Shown here: one piece after another, positions 1 to 10,415 of the stretch
How the letters are laid out: every line of letters starts with the position of its first letter
Numbering within the stretch: the first letter of the stretch is position 1
DNA from: Campylorhamphus procurvoides
Lineage: Eukaryota; Chordata; Aves; Passeriformes; Dendrocolaptidae
NCBI GenBank assembly: GCA_013396655.1
Contig: WBMV01004890.1
Coordinates: 252,273 to 316,272 of the forward strand
Direction: 5' to 3'
Length of the DNA stretch: 64,000 nucleotides
Made by a program: the position numbers and the translations under genes
Notes under the pieces: model-generated
Database searches by the model: none
What the model was told of the DNA's origin: nothing
What the model saw: the letters and a program-made list of their open reading frames with translations, nothing else

Positions 1-1000
1 CAATTATATGGAGGGAGCTCAAGCGCATTACCAGGTCAAAGGCAGGCAAACCTGCCCTGCCCACACAGTGCCTGCCACCAGGTAAGCAGCAGCTGGGGCT
101 GTGGACAAAGTCCACTGACAAGCAGCTTCTTGTGGCAAGCAGGGACAAGCCCCCGCTCAGAGGCCATGCTGGGCACCCAAGAGCTGCAGCCAGCCAGCAG
201 GGATGTGACTGCCAGGGCACCTCCGCCTGGGCTGACCAGGAAACACCTCCAGCACACAAACGGAACATCAGCAGAGGAAAGCCAGAAAGACAGGTCACAG
301 CCATTGAGGCATGTGCTCCAGCAGCCCATTTGCATCGAGAGAGAAACAGAGTACTCTGGTATTTGCTGTGCTCCCTATGTGTCCATCCCCATCTATTCAG
401 CCTGCTCCACAACACCTGGAAGGTCCCACTCAACTGTCCCATGATGTAAAACAAGCTTTTTACTGAGCAAGGGACCTGTCAAATGGATGCTGTTTCCATC
501 CTCTCCCATGCAGATTTTACATAAGCAGATTTCAAATGTATTATGCAAAAAAACAAAAGTGTTTTAAAGAGAAGAAACAGAAGGCAGTGGAATCCCTGAT
601 GATGCTGAGAGGAGACGTGCTATTTCAATTTCAGAGTAAAGAGTCACCTAATACAGCTTGAGTTTGTTTGTCCAAAGATGATCTCATGGTATTTTTAGAA
701 AATAATACATTGACTGGTGGTTTCACAGAGCTTCCCATCAAAGGGACGAAGCTCTCATTTCAAAGCAGGCGCTGTCTACAGCTACAAAGTTGATGTTCAG
801 CCCGAGTGGAGAAAAGACGGGGCTGTGTGGCAGGATGTTTGGCCATTTACAATGTAACAGAACCCCTGTTCCTTCCTCCGGGGTCAAAAAATCCACCTAA
901 AAATGCTGCAGAGCCAGGGCCCCTCGCTGCCCTGGAGCTGGTCTTTGGCAATGCACACAACCCTAGGGAGGCATTCCCTAGGGAAGCATTCCCACGGCCG
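1..1000. other. Intergenic sequence, no gene seen
   Basis: Unique-looking, mixed-composition DNA with no globin-like or other recognisable coding exon on either strand. The open frames here are short and low-complexity. It is the distal 3' flank of the alpha-globin cluster. Confidence 0.5.
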
Positions 1001-1533
1001 GCGGGACGGCGCCGGGACAAACCCGGCACCACACCTGAGGCACAGGGGAGCTCTGCAGGGCTGGGAACCCAGCGAGCAGGATGCCAGAGCAGGGTGGGCC
1101 TGGGGCACAGGGCCACGGCGCTCCCGGCTCCCCGAGCTCTGCGGGCTCGGAGGGAGCGATGCCCACCACGGGCAGGGGAGAACCAGCGGCAGCACCAGCC
1201 GACCACCCCGGGGGGCTGAGCAGGGGAACAGCCTCGCCCCCCAAAAGCCCCTCCACGGCCACAGCAGTGGGACCCTCCGCAGAGAAGGGACACAGCCCCC
1301 GCCGCGCTGCCGCAAGCCCCGCTCCCGTCCGTCCGTCCGTCCGGGTGCGCTTGGATGCAAAGTAACCTGAACACAAGGCGAAGCCAAGGAGAACGAGCGG
1401 GGCAAACACAGCAGAACGCTCCGGGTCTGGCGCGACCTCTCGCTGCCCCGCGGGGCCGGCACAAGCCAGGGATGCTCGGGAGCCCCCGAATCCCCCGGGA
1501 AAGCACCGGAGCCACCCCAAAGTCACGGCCGNA

Positions 1534-1830
1534 CCGCATCTCCTCGTACCTCCCCGCACCTCCTCGCCCCGCTCCGCACCCCACCGCATCCGACCGCACC
1601 GCACCGCAACTCCCCGTCCCGCACCGTTCCGCACCGCACCGCAACTCCCCGTTCCGCACCGCACCGCAATTCCCCGTCCCGCACCGTTCCGGACCGCTAC
1701 GCACCTCTCCGCACCGCACCACATCATCCCGTAGAGCCCCGCTCCGCACCATCCCGCACGTTCCGCACCGTCCCGCACCGTTCCACTCCACCCTGCACCG
1801 CACCACCCCGCACCGCCAGGGATGGACCGG
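1534..1830. repeat. Degenerate CCGCACCGCA-type minisatellite
   Basis: Near-tandem repetition of short units built on CCGCACC, alternating with CAACTCCCCGT and CGTTCCGCACC blocks. It sits inside the CpG-rich zone and makes long but meaningless open frames on both strands. Confidence 0.7.
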
Positions 1831-2136
1831 GGTTGCCCCCCCGAATATTGACACCCCCCCGGGTGCGGACACCCCGCCGGGGCCCGGGGCACCCCCGCGG
1901 GTGACAGCGCTGGGTGGCGCCGGTGGCGATGCTCCCGTGGGACCCCGTGGGGTTTGCGTGCAGCCGCAGTGAGGGCCGGGGAGGGCGGTAATTTAAGGTC
2001 TTTTTAAGCTGAAATCACAAACAATAACGTGTCTCGGTCGCAGCCGGGCAGCCCAGCGCACCCTCGCCCGGAAGGCTCAGCCCTGCGGTCTGAAGGGTGG
2101 TTTTATACTCTTTCCTAGAAAGTCTGATTGCCTTCC
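1771..2136 (+). repeat. First copy of a 366-bp duplicated block
   Basis: This block aligns without indels to 2292-2657 at a constant offset of 521 bases, with about nine substitutions by eye. It ends directly at the single N at 2137. It is either a recent tandem duplication or, more likely, a second haplotype retained by the assembler. Confidence 0.85.
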
Positions 2137-2137
2137 N

Positions 2138-2212
2138 CGCGGCGGCGGCGGCCCCGCAGCCCCGGCCATGGCCACGGCCTCCCTCCGCTGCCCCAGCCCC
2201 GCAGCCCCGGCC
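2138..2212. other. Orphan GC-rich fragment between N runs, possibly a misplaced first exon
   Basis: A 75-base GCG/CCC-rich piece between a single N and an N run. A CCATGG near 2167-2172 gives a start in good context on both strands: minus reads MAGAAGPPPPP, plus reads MATASLRCPSPAAPA. Its isolation resembles the broken NPRL3 exon 1 farther right. It could be a CpG-island first exon of an unidentified gene, but the evidence is only composition and an ATG. Confidence 0.2.
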
Positions 2213-2291
2213 NNNNNNNNNNNNNNNNNNNNNNNNNNNNNNNNNNNNNNNNNNNNNNNNNNNNNNNNNNNNNNNNNNNNNNNNNNNNNNN
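2213..2291. other. Assembly gap (79 N)
   Basis: A run of N separating an orphan GC-rich fragment from the second copy of the duplicated block. Confidence 0.99.
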
Positions 2292-2657
2292 TCCCGCACC
2301 GTTCCACTCCACCCTGCACCGCACCACCCCGCACCGCCAGGGATGGACCGGGGTTGGCCCCCCGAATATTGACACCCCCCCGGGTGCGGACACCCCCCCG
2401 GGGCCCGGGGCACCCCCGCGGGTGACAGCGCTGGGTGGCGCCGGTGGCGATGCTCCCGTGGGACCCCGTGGGGTTTGCGTGCAGCCGCAGTGAGGGCCGG
2501 GGCGGGCGGTGATTTAAGGTCTGTTTAAGCTGAAATCACAAACAATAACGTGTCTCGGTCGCAGCCGGGCAGCCCAGCGCACCCTCGCCCGGAAGGCTCA
2601 GCCCTGCGGTCTGAAGGGTGGTTTTATACCAGTTCCTAGAAAGTCTGATTGCCTTCT
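2292..2657 (+). repeat. Second copy of the 366-bp duplicated block
   Basis: Matches 1771-2136 base for base apart from about nine substitutions. Unlike the first copy it continues smoothly into unique sequence, so this is probably the correctly placed copy. Confidence 0.85.
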
Positions 2658-2659
2658 TC

Positions 2660-5100
2660 ACTCCCACGTATGTTCACAGGACCCACGGGTGATGTGGCTT
2701 TCACAGGCATGGTCAACTCTTCCCTGACTCCAAAAGAGCTAAGGATGTTCCCTTTTACGTGCCTTTTCCTTGGGATACCTTCTGATGTGTTTGTGTTCCC
2801 CAGCAAAATAATGCAGCTTGGGAACAGTCTCAGAGTCCTTGCTCAGGCAAAAATCCCATCACCCGAGGTCACTTTGTTTGAGAACTTCAGCCTGCTTCCA
2901 GTCAACTGTGAGCTCCCTGGAGGTGGACTTTCTACTTCAGGAGCTCAAAATCTTTGCTTCTTGCTCTCACAGACCTGATACGCTTGTGATAAACTCATTA
3001 GGTATGGGAAGGAAATCTCGTAGTGAAGTGTCATCCATTTCCTCGGAGCTCTGACTCACCAAAAGCCCAGTCAGAGCTCCTTATATGCACAAAACTAGCA
3101 ATGTCCTCTGATTTAGCAGAAGACTTCCCTGAAGTCAGCCCAGAAGCCTGAGCACATAAAGCATGGCATGGGAAGGGACCATTCATACTCCCAGTTTAAA
3201 TGTGTTTCCTCCTAGTTCTTTTCCATACATCCCTGTGTGATACTATCCTTGGATTTTCAGAACTCTTCTTCTAAGAGAAGAACGAATCAACCCTCTGTTC
3301 TCGTACTCCATCAATTCAGCCTTCAACTCCAATTTTAAAGGTATCAGCTCATCTTCAGCCAATCCTTGTGAATTACTTTTCTGCGATGCTGTTTCTACTT
3401 ATAGTTATTTTTCTCTCAAAGGAGAAAAACTGAGATTCAAAGTCAAAGATCTGAGCATAAATCAAATTTATCTGACATAACACAGAGTGAGATGCACACT
3501 GCGTTACAATACCTATTTTTTCACAGCTTGGGTGCCTTAGAGTTGCTCCCGTTCCCCCAAAAAGCATTCCAGTGTTCACTGTAACTGTGTGGGAATGGTA
3601 TAGGACAGGTGATGTCCACGCTGACAGCTGCTCCAGTCACATGGACACACATGGGGACACATGGGCTTAACAACTGTCTGGGTGGCTCCTTTCCCCTAAG
3701 CTAAGCAGCCTTGCAGCCCCAGAAGGGGTGAGTTTGGACCAGGGAGGAGCTCCCTCTTGCTGCAGAGCTGGAGTTGAAGTTAGCATTGGACAAAGTGAAG
3801 CTTCCTCCACTTCCACAGGCACTGGTGCAGGTGGATCACCATGACCTGCAGCCAGGCAGGCAGAAGATCCAGCTGGAGTGTTATCTGCCTCCTCCTGTGG
3901 TGGCAACAGAAAACTCACAGGATTTACAAAAACCCTTGTGAGGTTCTGTCCACGCTGAAACCTGAGGGACCATGGCCATGCTGAGGCCAGGGCTTCTCTC
4001 TGACTCAGTGACACACGTCACCCTGGACACAGTGCCCATGGGATGGTGAGGGCTCACCACTTCTGCTTCTTGCTCTGTGGTCCACCCAACCACAGCCCTT
4101 CATCAGGAAGGCAGACAAGAGAGGAGGACCCTGTTCTGGAGAGTGTATTTCCTCCAGTGTTTCAAACAGGCCTGGGGAGAAGTCTGGATTATATACTGAG
4201 AGTATCCCTCTTTGACGCAATGACCTGGAAAGATAAATAATGGTGGCCTGTTCAAATTGAATTTATGGAGCTCTAACAATGCTGACCCATGAATTTTGAT
4301 AAATATACTTCTACTATTAATAAAGGCACTCAGCTGCTCAACCATTGAGGGAGGTATAAAAGCTTTCTGGATGAGCAGCTGCAATGCACATTTTGCTATA
4401 TTGCTTTCCATAAATCCATAGCTGGGATCCTCTTAGCCATGTACAAAGGTCTCTGGAGAGCACAGAGCTGACACAGTCTGCTCCCCTGTCTCTGTTTCAT
4501 CCAAGTACAAGGACTGAAAATGTGGTGCTGGCTGGAGACCCTATTTTTTAACTAGATCCTCATTGTGTTGTGTCTATAGCAGCTGATTTTGGACTTGAGG
4601 TCACTATGACAAGGGGTCTGGGAAGGAAGAGAATAATGAAGAACTGTGTTCCAGGAATATGAACCAAAAATCTGTTGGAATTGCACATTTTGGCTTTTGA
4701 CAGAAAAGTCAGATGATGCTCCATCACTGCAGGAGACTAGTGAAAGGATATTTGATGTAGTCCATGGAGCTTTGATATGTGCAGCTCTCAGTGTTACCCA
4801 CAAATGGAAGAATAGAAGGTCAATCCTTTCAGTGTGGATAAAGAACGTCACACAGATGGGGAAATATGATCTAAAACAGAGGAGGCTAAACTTAAACTGG
4901 CTATTACAGCTCAGGGAGAAGATGCTGGAGTCCTCACTGAGAGTTCACCAAAATTTTAGCCTTGATGCACAGCAAAAAAAACCCATAAAAATGTGGCGTT
5001 CTCATCAGGAAGGGATTGGGCTCACAGAACAAGAAAGGGGGCATCTCTTGCTTGCTGTGTTTCAACTTGATACATCCACATCTGTGCAGTTCTGGCCTCT
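2660..5100. other. Intergenic sequence, no gene seen
   Basis: Ordinary AT/GC-balanced DNA without recognisable exons. Isolated TGACTCA cores occur near 3050 and 4003, but without clustered GATA motifs they are probably chance matches. Confidence 0.5.
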
Positions 5101-5102
5101 GA

Positions 5103-5360
5103 TCATAGAATCATAGAATAGTTTGGGTTGGAAAGCAACTGTTAAGGTCTTCTAGTCCACCCCCTCTGCCATGGGCAGGGATACCTTCCTCTAGGTCAGG
5201 TTGTTCAGAGCCACATCCAGCCCAGTCTTGGATGTTTCCAGTGTTGGGGCAGCCACAACCTCTGTGAGTAATGGTGTAAAAAACTTCTTCCTTACATCTA
5301 ACCTAAATAAAACCTCTTTCAGTTTAAAACCATCACCTCTTGTCCTGTCCTGTCACAACT
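5103..5360 (-). mobile_element. CR1 LINE 3' fragment
   Basis: Begins with the tandem octamer TCATAGAATCATAGAAT, the reverse complement of the CR1 3'-terminal repeat. It continues through the usual CR1 tail blocks (GTTTGGGTTGGAAAG, CTGCCATGGGCAGGGA, TTTCAGTTTAAAACCAT, CTTGTCCTGTCCTGTCAC). The element is 5'-truncated as CR1 copies normally are, and lies in minus orientation. Confidence 0.93.
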
Positions 5361-8300
5361 AAGAACATAGTGCACTTAGAGCCCTGAGCAGAGGTGACCA
5401 AGGGGACAGGACAGCTGGAGTGTGAAGGGGTCCCAGGAAGGCTGGGATTTTTCCCTGGAGAAGGGTGAGCAAAAAGGGCCAGCTCTACACAATCCTAAAG
5501 TGAGGGTGCACCTGGTGCACATCAGGTGCTGCATGACTAGATAGAGGCCATTGATCAGGCTGGGGGATTGGTTCAAAATGGATAAAAAGGGCTTTAGATG
5601 GGGCAGGTGGTAGAATGAACTTCTGGAACTCGCTGCCACAGGAGGCTGTGGAAACAAATAGGATCAGCAGGTTTATAAAAGGTATAGCAAATTCCTGAGC
5701 AGCAGCACCAGGTCAACTGACAGATGCTGAAGGCAACAGGCAGGAATTTTGGCTGGAATTGCTGTTACTGCTGGTGTGGGAGCTTGAGGAGCACAACCAA
5801 AGCTGGCAAGGGGCACTCCCCAGATGGCATCTCCTGTTGCTGAAGACAACACAAAAACAACACTGGGAGAGAAGAACCACTGATGTTACCAGCAGAGCAT
5901 TGCCTGTGACCTCATTTCCAGCTCTAAGCAAATTCAGATCTTCCCAGGTGGTTGCTGTGTGGTAAGAAGATAGGGCAACCAGCAGGAAGAAAATTTTTGC
6001 ATTTCTATTCAATTTCCGCCTTTGTAGTGAAAAATCTAATCAATGCTCATTTTCTGTCTTGTGCCACTTTTCCTTTTCCCACTGGCAAAACAGCCAGTGG
6101 AGCAGGTGGGAGGATTCTAAAGGGTTTGTATTACAGTGTATTTCAATCATTCCTTATTTTCAGACTGCTTGCCTAAAAAATCCCCCTTTCTCTCAAAAAC
6201 TGATTGAATCCACCTTTAAACAGCCAGTATGGTTGGGAAAAGGTGGAGAGGGATGGGGTCAAGGAAAATGAGACAACAGGGTCTCCTATCATTAGCAGGG
6301 TAAAAAGAAGAAACCAAGGAACTATAAACCAGACATCTTCAAGACAAAAAAGCAGTGGAGCATTTAATCAAAGAAAGAGATGAGTAATAACCATGGTCAT
6401 CACCAAGGATGAATCATTTCAGATGACTCTGTTTTCCTTCTGTGACAGATCCCAGTCCTTGGTTTAACGTTTTTGTTCACTCTTCTTTCATCAATAACTT
6501 GTAGTGGAGAATGTGCTTATTAAGTTCTCAGATGTTCCTGAGCTGGAAGGGCTGCAAACAGCCCAAAGCACTGGCTTAGAATTCAAATTGATCCAGACAA
6601 ATCAGGTGGTCAGTTCAGTAGGGAAATTCTGGCATTTAGGACAGAATGACTGTCCAAACACAGCAAACAAGCAGATCCATCAGCTGCACCACTCGAGAGT
6701 TATCCTATTGCCATATTGAATTCCAATATGGGATGTACAAACAAGAACAGTTTGTAAAACACGTGATGTTTTCCCTCCTCATTCCAGCAAGAGGACCTCT
6801 CAACTGGTCTCCTAAGATCAGCTTCCATCGAACTCATTTCCTGATGTAATTTTAGCTCCTCTTTCAATAAAAATGAGCTCTCTAAGATGCCACTTGCCTT
6901 GGTGACATCATATAACAAAACACTCTGCTGTTCTGGAGGTATCTTGGGACCACAGGTGCGTTGTCCCTCAAGAATAAACATTGATGAGAACCAAGAAAGT
7001 CCTCCAGAGAGTGGAGGCATCAAAACAGGCTTTCGTCTCAGTTGGAGATGTTCATCTTCCTTCTTTTTCTGAAGCTGCCTGGTGATTCTGCCTCCCGAGT
7101 GCTGCCATGGCCTGATCAGGGGGCTTTGTCCCCAAAATCCATCCCATCAGTGTCACCTGGGGCTGTTCTGAGCTGCTGCTGATGTGGCAATGCAGAGATT
7201 GCCTTCACACATCCCCTCAGCACTGGAGCTGCAGCAATGCCAGCTGCAAAACCACTCTGGGCCAGCACTGGGGCAAATATTCAACCTGCCCTGTGCCAGA
7301 GCAGATGCAGCTGGGCAGGGACACCAGCCCAGGGAGTGCCCAGCTGCAGCCACGGTGTCTGTCCCATGGGGCAGGCTGTGTCCTGGGGAACACAAAGCCA
7401 TGGTCACCAAGGGATGCTCAGTGAAGGGAGCCCCTGAGCTGTGAGCCAGGAGGGACAGGGCACTCAGCACTGGACATGGGCTGCTGGGGAGGGTCCTGCA
7501 CCCCTCTGAGCTGGCCCCAGTGTCCCCAGTGCACTCAGGACCTGGGGCTGGCTGGAAGCCCATCCCAGCAGAGCTGCTTCTCCCTGCTCCAGCCTTGCAG
7601 GCAGGACCAAGGCTTGGCCCTCGCACCCTCTGCCCGGCCTTGATAAAGCACCACGGCTTGAGGTCCCCATCTGGTGGCAGCAGGGACAAATGGCTGGGAC
7701 AACAGGAGCTCAGTGGTTCTCGGGGAGGCAGAACCCTGGGGAGGTGCTGCAGAGCCAGGGCACTGCCCACTGCCACCCAATGTGTCCTGCCTGAGGACAC
7801 AGCGTGGCTTGGGAGCACTGAAACCCAACCTGGGGACAAGTGCCACCCTCCATGTATGTACTGTCCCCATGTTGCTCTTACAGCTTGCCTCATGCACCCA
7901 CCAGCCTCAGGCCCATGAGGGTCTGGAGGAGCCCCAAATCTGTGCTGGCTTTGGTGCTGGCTCTTCCTGGTGCTTTACACACCTGTCCACAGTGCCTTGC
8001 ACACCTGTGCCCTGAGCTCCACCATATCCCCTGGTGTCTCCAAGATCCCCAGGGAGCAGAGGCTCCATGTGGAGCACAGTTGTGCCCACAGCTCTGCCTG
8101 GGTAATGCTGGCTGGAAGGGTAGAACCTCCTCCAACTCCTGCTCCATACAAAGGTAGATCAGTCTGGCCAGTGACACCCTGGCCAGTTCTCTCCTCTCTT
8201 CCTCACTGTGGGGATGTGGACCCACAGTGTCTATGGTGCTCTGCAGGACAAATCCAAGGTGCTGGAGGGTCTCCTTCTCTCTTTGGAGTCCTTGGGGTCT

Positions 8301-8500
8301 ATCCTCTCTCTGCATTCACTCACAGTGACTGGAGGCCATGGGGCTGGGGCAAGCATCCATCCTTGCAAGAGCCAGGGATCAAAGGGGTCCCTTGGCAACC
8401 TTGGCTGGGGTCTGTGAATGGCACCAGGGCTTTCTTGAACCTTCCCCCACCCTCACCAACCACCTCCCTGCCTTGGCAGGGACAAAGCAGCCTTACTCAG
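5361..8500. other. Intergenic sequence, no gene seen
   Basis: No recognisable exon. A stretch near 5610-5690, around GGAACTCGCTGCCACAGGAG, looks like an old dispersed repeat of unknown family. From about 7150 onward the DNA becomes richer in GC and in CTGGGG/CAGCCC words, giving long open frames that show no protein similarity I recognise. Confidence 0.45.
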
Positions 8501-8514
8501 CACCTGGCAGGTTG

Positions 8515-8625
8515 TAGCCCCCACCGGACTATCTGCTGCCCCATCTCCCACCACACCTACAGCTGGAGAAGAGCCCACACTCTCCTTTATCAGTCCCCCA
8601 CGGCTGTCCTGCTGTGATAAGGGCT
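8515..8625 (-). promoter_or_regulatory. Candidate alphaA 3' erythroid enhancer (GATA cluster)
   Basis: Three GATA-factor motifs lie within about 95 bp: CTATCT (AGATAG) at 8528-8533, TTATCA (TGATAA) at 8587-8592 and TGATAAG at 8615-8621. CACCC-like strings CCCCCACC near 8520 and CCCCCAC near 8596 flank them. The cluster lies about 0.7 kb beyond the alphaA polyadenylation signal. A GATA-1-dependent enhancer in this relative position is known downstream of chicken alphaA. Assignment here is by position and motifs only. Confidence 0.5.
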
Positions 8626-8629
8626 GGGG

Positions 8630-9300
8630 GCTGTGCAGGCACCAGCACCACAGCACCCAGCAACACTCCACTGGCTGGGCTCCTTTCCCTGTCCTGACAC
8701 ACCCCTCACTGCTGGATCTGGAGCTGAGCCCCACCTGCTCCCCTTGCAAATTCCCCAGGACCCCTCCAAAGTGACAGCCCAGCAATGCAGCATTAGGTGG
8801 AGACAGAAGTCCTACACCACTGCACAGCTCTGTGTGCTGAGGGTGCACAGAAAGATGTCCTGCTGCTGGGAGGTCCTGGGGTGCCCTCACTGTGCCCCCA
8901 CACAGATGGGCACACGTACCAGGAGCCCCTGTAGCCTGCTGTCTCCTGAAAGCATTTCCAGGAGGAGATGCTCTCTGACAATTCATCCTGAACAAGGGGT
9001 GCATGGGGCTGGTTTTGCAAGAGAGGATCCCAGCGTGGAGCTCTGGTGGGACAGCCTGGGGCTACAGGGAGCCCCCAGTCCTCTGTGAGTCTTTCCCCTC
9101 CACAGGTGCCTGGAAAGGCTCTGCCTGCTCCCGGAGCCCCACGGCTGGCAGAGCAGTGTCTGCCTGTCAGGTACCACCCCCCAGCTGCTGCCTCCTCTCA
9201 GGGACAGCAAAACCAGTGCCCATTTCCCCCAGTTCAGGTCTCAGACAGATCCCTCCTGCTCCCTCCCCGCAGGCAGCAAACAGAGCAGGACGCCGGAGCT
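8630..9300. other. alphaA 3' flank, no gene seen
   Basis: No coding exon recognised between the candidate 3' enhancer and the alphaA polyadenylation site. Confidence 0.5.
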
Positions 9301-9321
9301 GGAGCAACAAATGCAACAGAT

Positions 9322-9327
9322 TTTATT
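9322..9327 (-). terminator. HBAA: alphaA polyadenylation signal AATAAA
   Basis: TTTATT on the plus strand reads AATAAA on the gene strand, 73 bases after the stop codon, a normal globin 3'UTR length. Confidence 0.9.
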
Positions 9328-9399
9328 TCAGAACATTTGACTGCTCGCTGTTGGAGGGCTGGTGGTGTGTTGGGTCCAGCTCTGGCCACGGTACACGTC

Positions 9400-10071
9400 T
9401 TAACGGTACTTGGCAGTCAGCACGTTGCCCACGGCACAAAGGAACTTGTCCAGGGAAGCATGGACCTCTGGGGTCAGGAGAGAGGGGTTGTGGACGGCCA
9501 CCACCACCAGGAAGCATTGGCCCAGCAGCTGAAAGGCAAAAGGAGATGGTGAGCAAGTGGAGATGAGGAGAGGGGGTGGCCAAGGGGTGTAGGAGGGGAG
9601 TAGGGCTGGTCACCCCTTCCCAGGCACTCACTTTGAAGTTGACGGGGTCCACACGGAGTTTTTGGGCGTGGAGGTCGCTGAGCTTGGAGAGGGCACCGGC
9701 GATATCATCGATGTGGTTGGCAGCTTCCACCAGTGCAGCCGCCACCTTCTTGCCATGACCCTTGACCTGAGCAGAGCCCTTTCCCAGGTCGAAGTGGGGG
9801 AAGTAGGTCTTGGTCTGGGGGTAGGTGGCAAACATCCTGGGGAACAGATGGGTTCATGGACAGGTGAGACAGGGACAGGGCTACATAGGACAGAGACAGC
9901 TGCGGATGGGGAGAGGATGGGGACAGGTGGGATGGAGACGAGAGGAGAGAGGGTCCCGTCGGGGATGGACACGTACCTCTCCAGGGTCTCGGCGCCGTAG
10001 TCCTCGGCCTGGCCGCCGATTTTGGCGAAGACGCCCTTGACGTTGGTCTTGTCGGCACCGGACAGCACCAT
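9400..10071 (-). CDS. HBAA: Hemoglobin subunit alpha-A (adult alpha-globin)
   Basis: Adult alpha chain of the alpha2-beta2 hemoglobin tetramer, a cytosolic oxygen carrier in erythrocytes. Three exons on the minus strand: 10071-9977 (95 nt), 9836-9632 (205 nt), 9528-9400 (129 nt), joined in frame to 142 codons plus TAA. Introns interrupt codon 31 (mature numbering, AG|G) and follow Lys99, the invariant alpha-globin positions; both are GT-AG (donors GTACGT and GTGAGT). The protein starts MVLSGADK, has the heme-contact segment [10 protein letters not shown], distal His58 in KGHGKKV, proximal His87 in SDLHAQKL, and ends LTAKYR. The start is fixed by family alignment; an upstream ATG at 10104 in the same frame is probably at or before the cap site. 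It is the most 3' gene of the cluster, as in other birds. Confidence 0.98.
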
Positions 10072-10130
10072 GATGTCACCTTTGCCCTGACAGCCCCCAA
10101 GCACGGGTGTCCCCGCTGGCCGCCGCCGCC

Positions 10131-10136
10131 CTTATA
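10131..10136 (-). promoter_or_regulatory. HBAA: alphaA TATA box
   Basis: CTTATA on plus reads TATAAG (within CGCATATAAGGGC) on the gene strand, 60 bases upstream of the ATG, giving a 5'UTR of about 30-35 nt. The upstream 80 bases are rich in CCCGCCC/GCCCC GC-box-like strings. I see no CCAAT box nearby. Confidence 0.85.
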
Positions 10137-10379
10137 TGCGGTGCCGGAGCCCCGCCCGCCCCCCGACCCGCCCCGCTCCGGCCCCGGCCGCGCTGGACCC
10201 CGGCCAGGAGGGCTCCCCGCTCCGTCCGGGACACCCAAACCCAAACACAAACCCGCAGGGGGTGTGCCCCGACACCGGCACCGGCACCCCCGGGGGTCGC
10301 GCCATGGGGAGAGTCAGGGCTTGTTTCAGCACAGGTGGTTGGTTGCCCCTTCTGGCACAAGCTGAGAGCAGGGCTAGTC

Positions 10380-10415
10380 TTTAGGTTTAGGTTTAGGTTT
10401 AGGTTTAGGTTTAGG
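10380..10415 (+). repeat. Telomere-like (TTTAGG)6 microsatellite
   Basis: Six perfect tandem copies of TTTAGG. It differs from the vertebrate telomere repeat TTAGGG, although the same letters recur in a shifted, T-rich form. It lies about 250 bp upstream of the alphaA promoter. Confidence 0.95.

Larger units (their letters stand above)
1000..2660. other. GC-rich CpG-island-like zone, badly assembled
   Basis: Very GC- and CpG-rich DNA with CCG/GCG runs, a short (TCCG)n tract near 1327-1343, two single N bases (1531, 2137) and a 79-base N run (2213-2291). CpG density contrasts sharply with the flanks, so it may be the promoter of the next gene beyond alphaA. In birds that neighbour is reported to be TMEM8A/PGAP6, but no coding match supports this here. 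Part of the zone is duplicated (1771-2136 and 2292-2657). Confidence 0.55.

Noticed and set aside
847..1892. Long minus-strand frames of 300-340 codons
   Set aside because: Low-complexity Gly/Arg/Cys-rich translation of the CCGCACC repeat, crossing an N base.
3049..4010. TGACTCA cores near 3050 and 4003
   Set aside because: Single AP-1 cores without GATA or CACCC partners, far from the expected enhancer positions; probably chance.
7153..7893. Minus-strand frame of 246 codons 3' of alphaA
   Set aside because: GC-rich non-coding DNA often lacks stops. The translation has no recognisable domain and competes with other open frames on the opposite strand.
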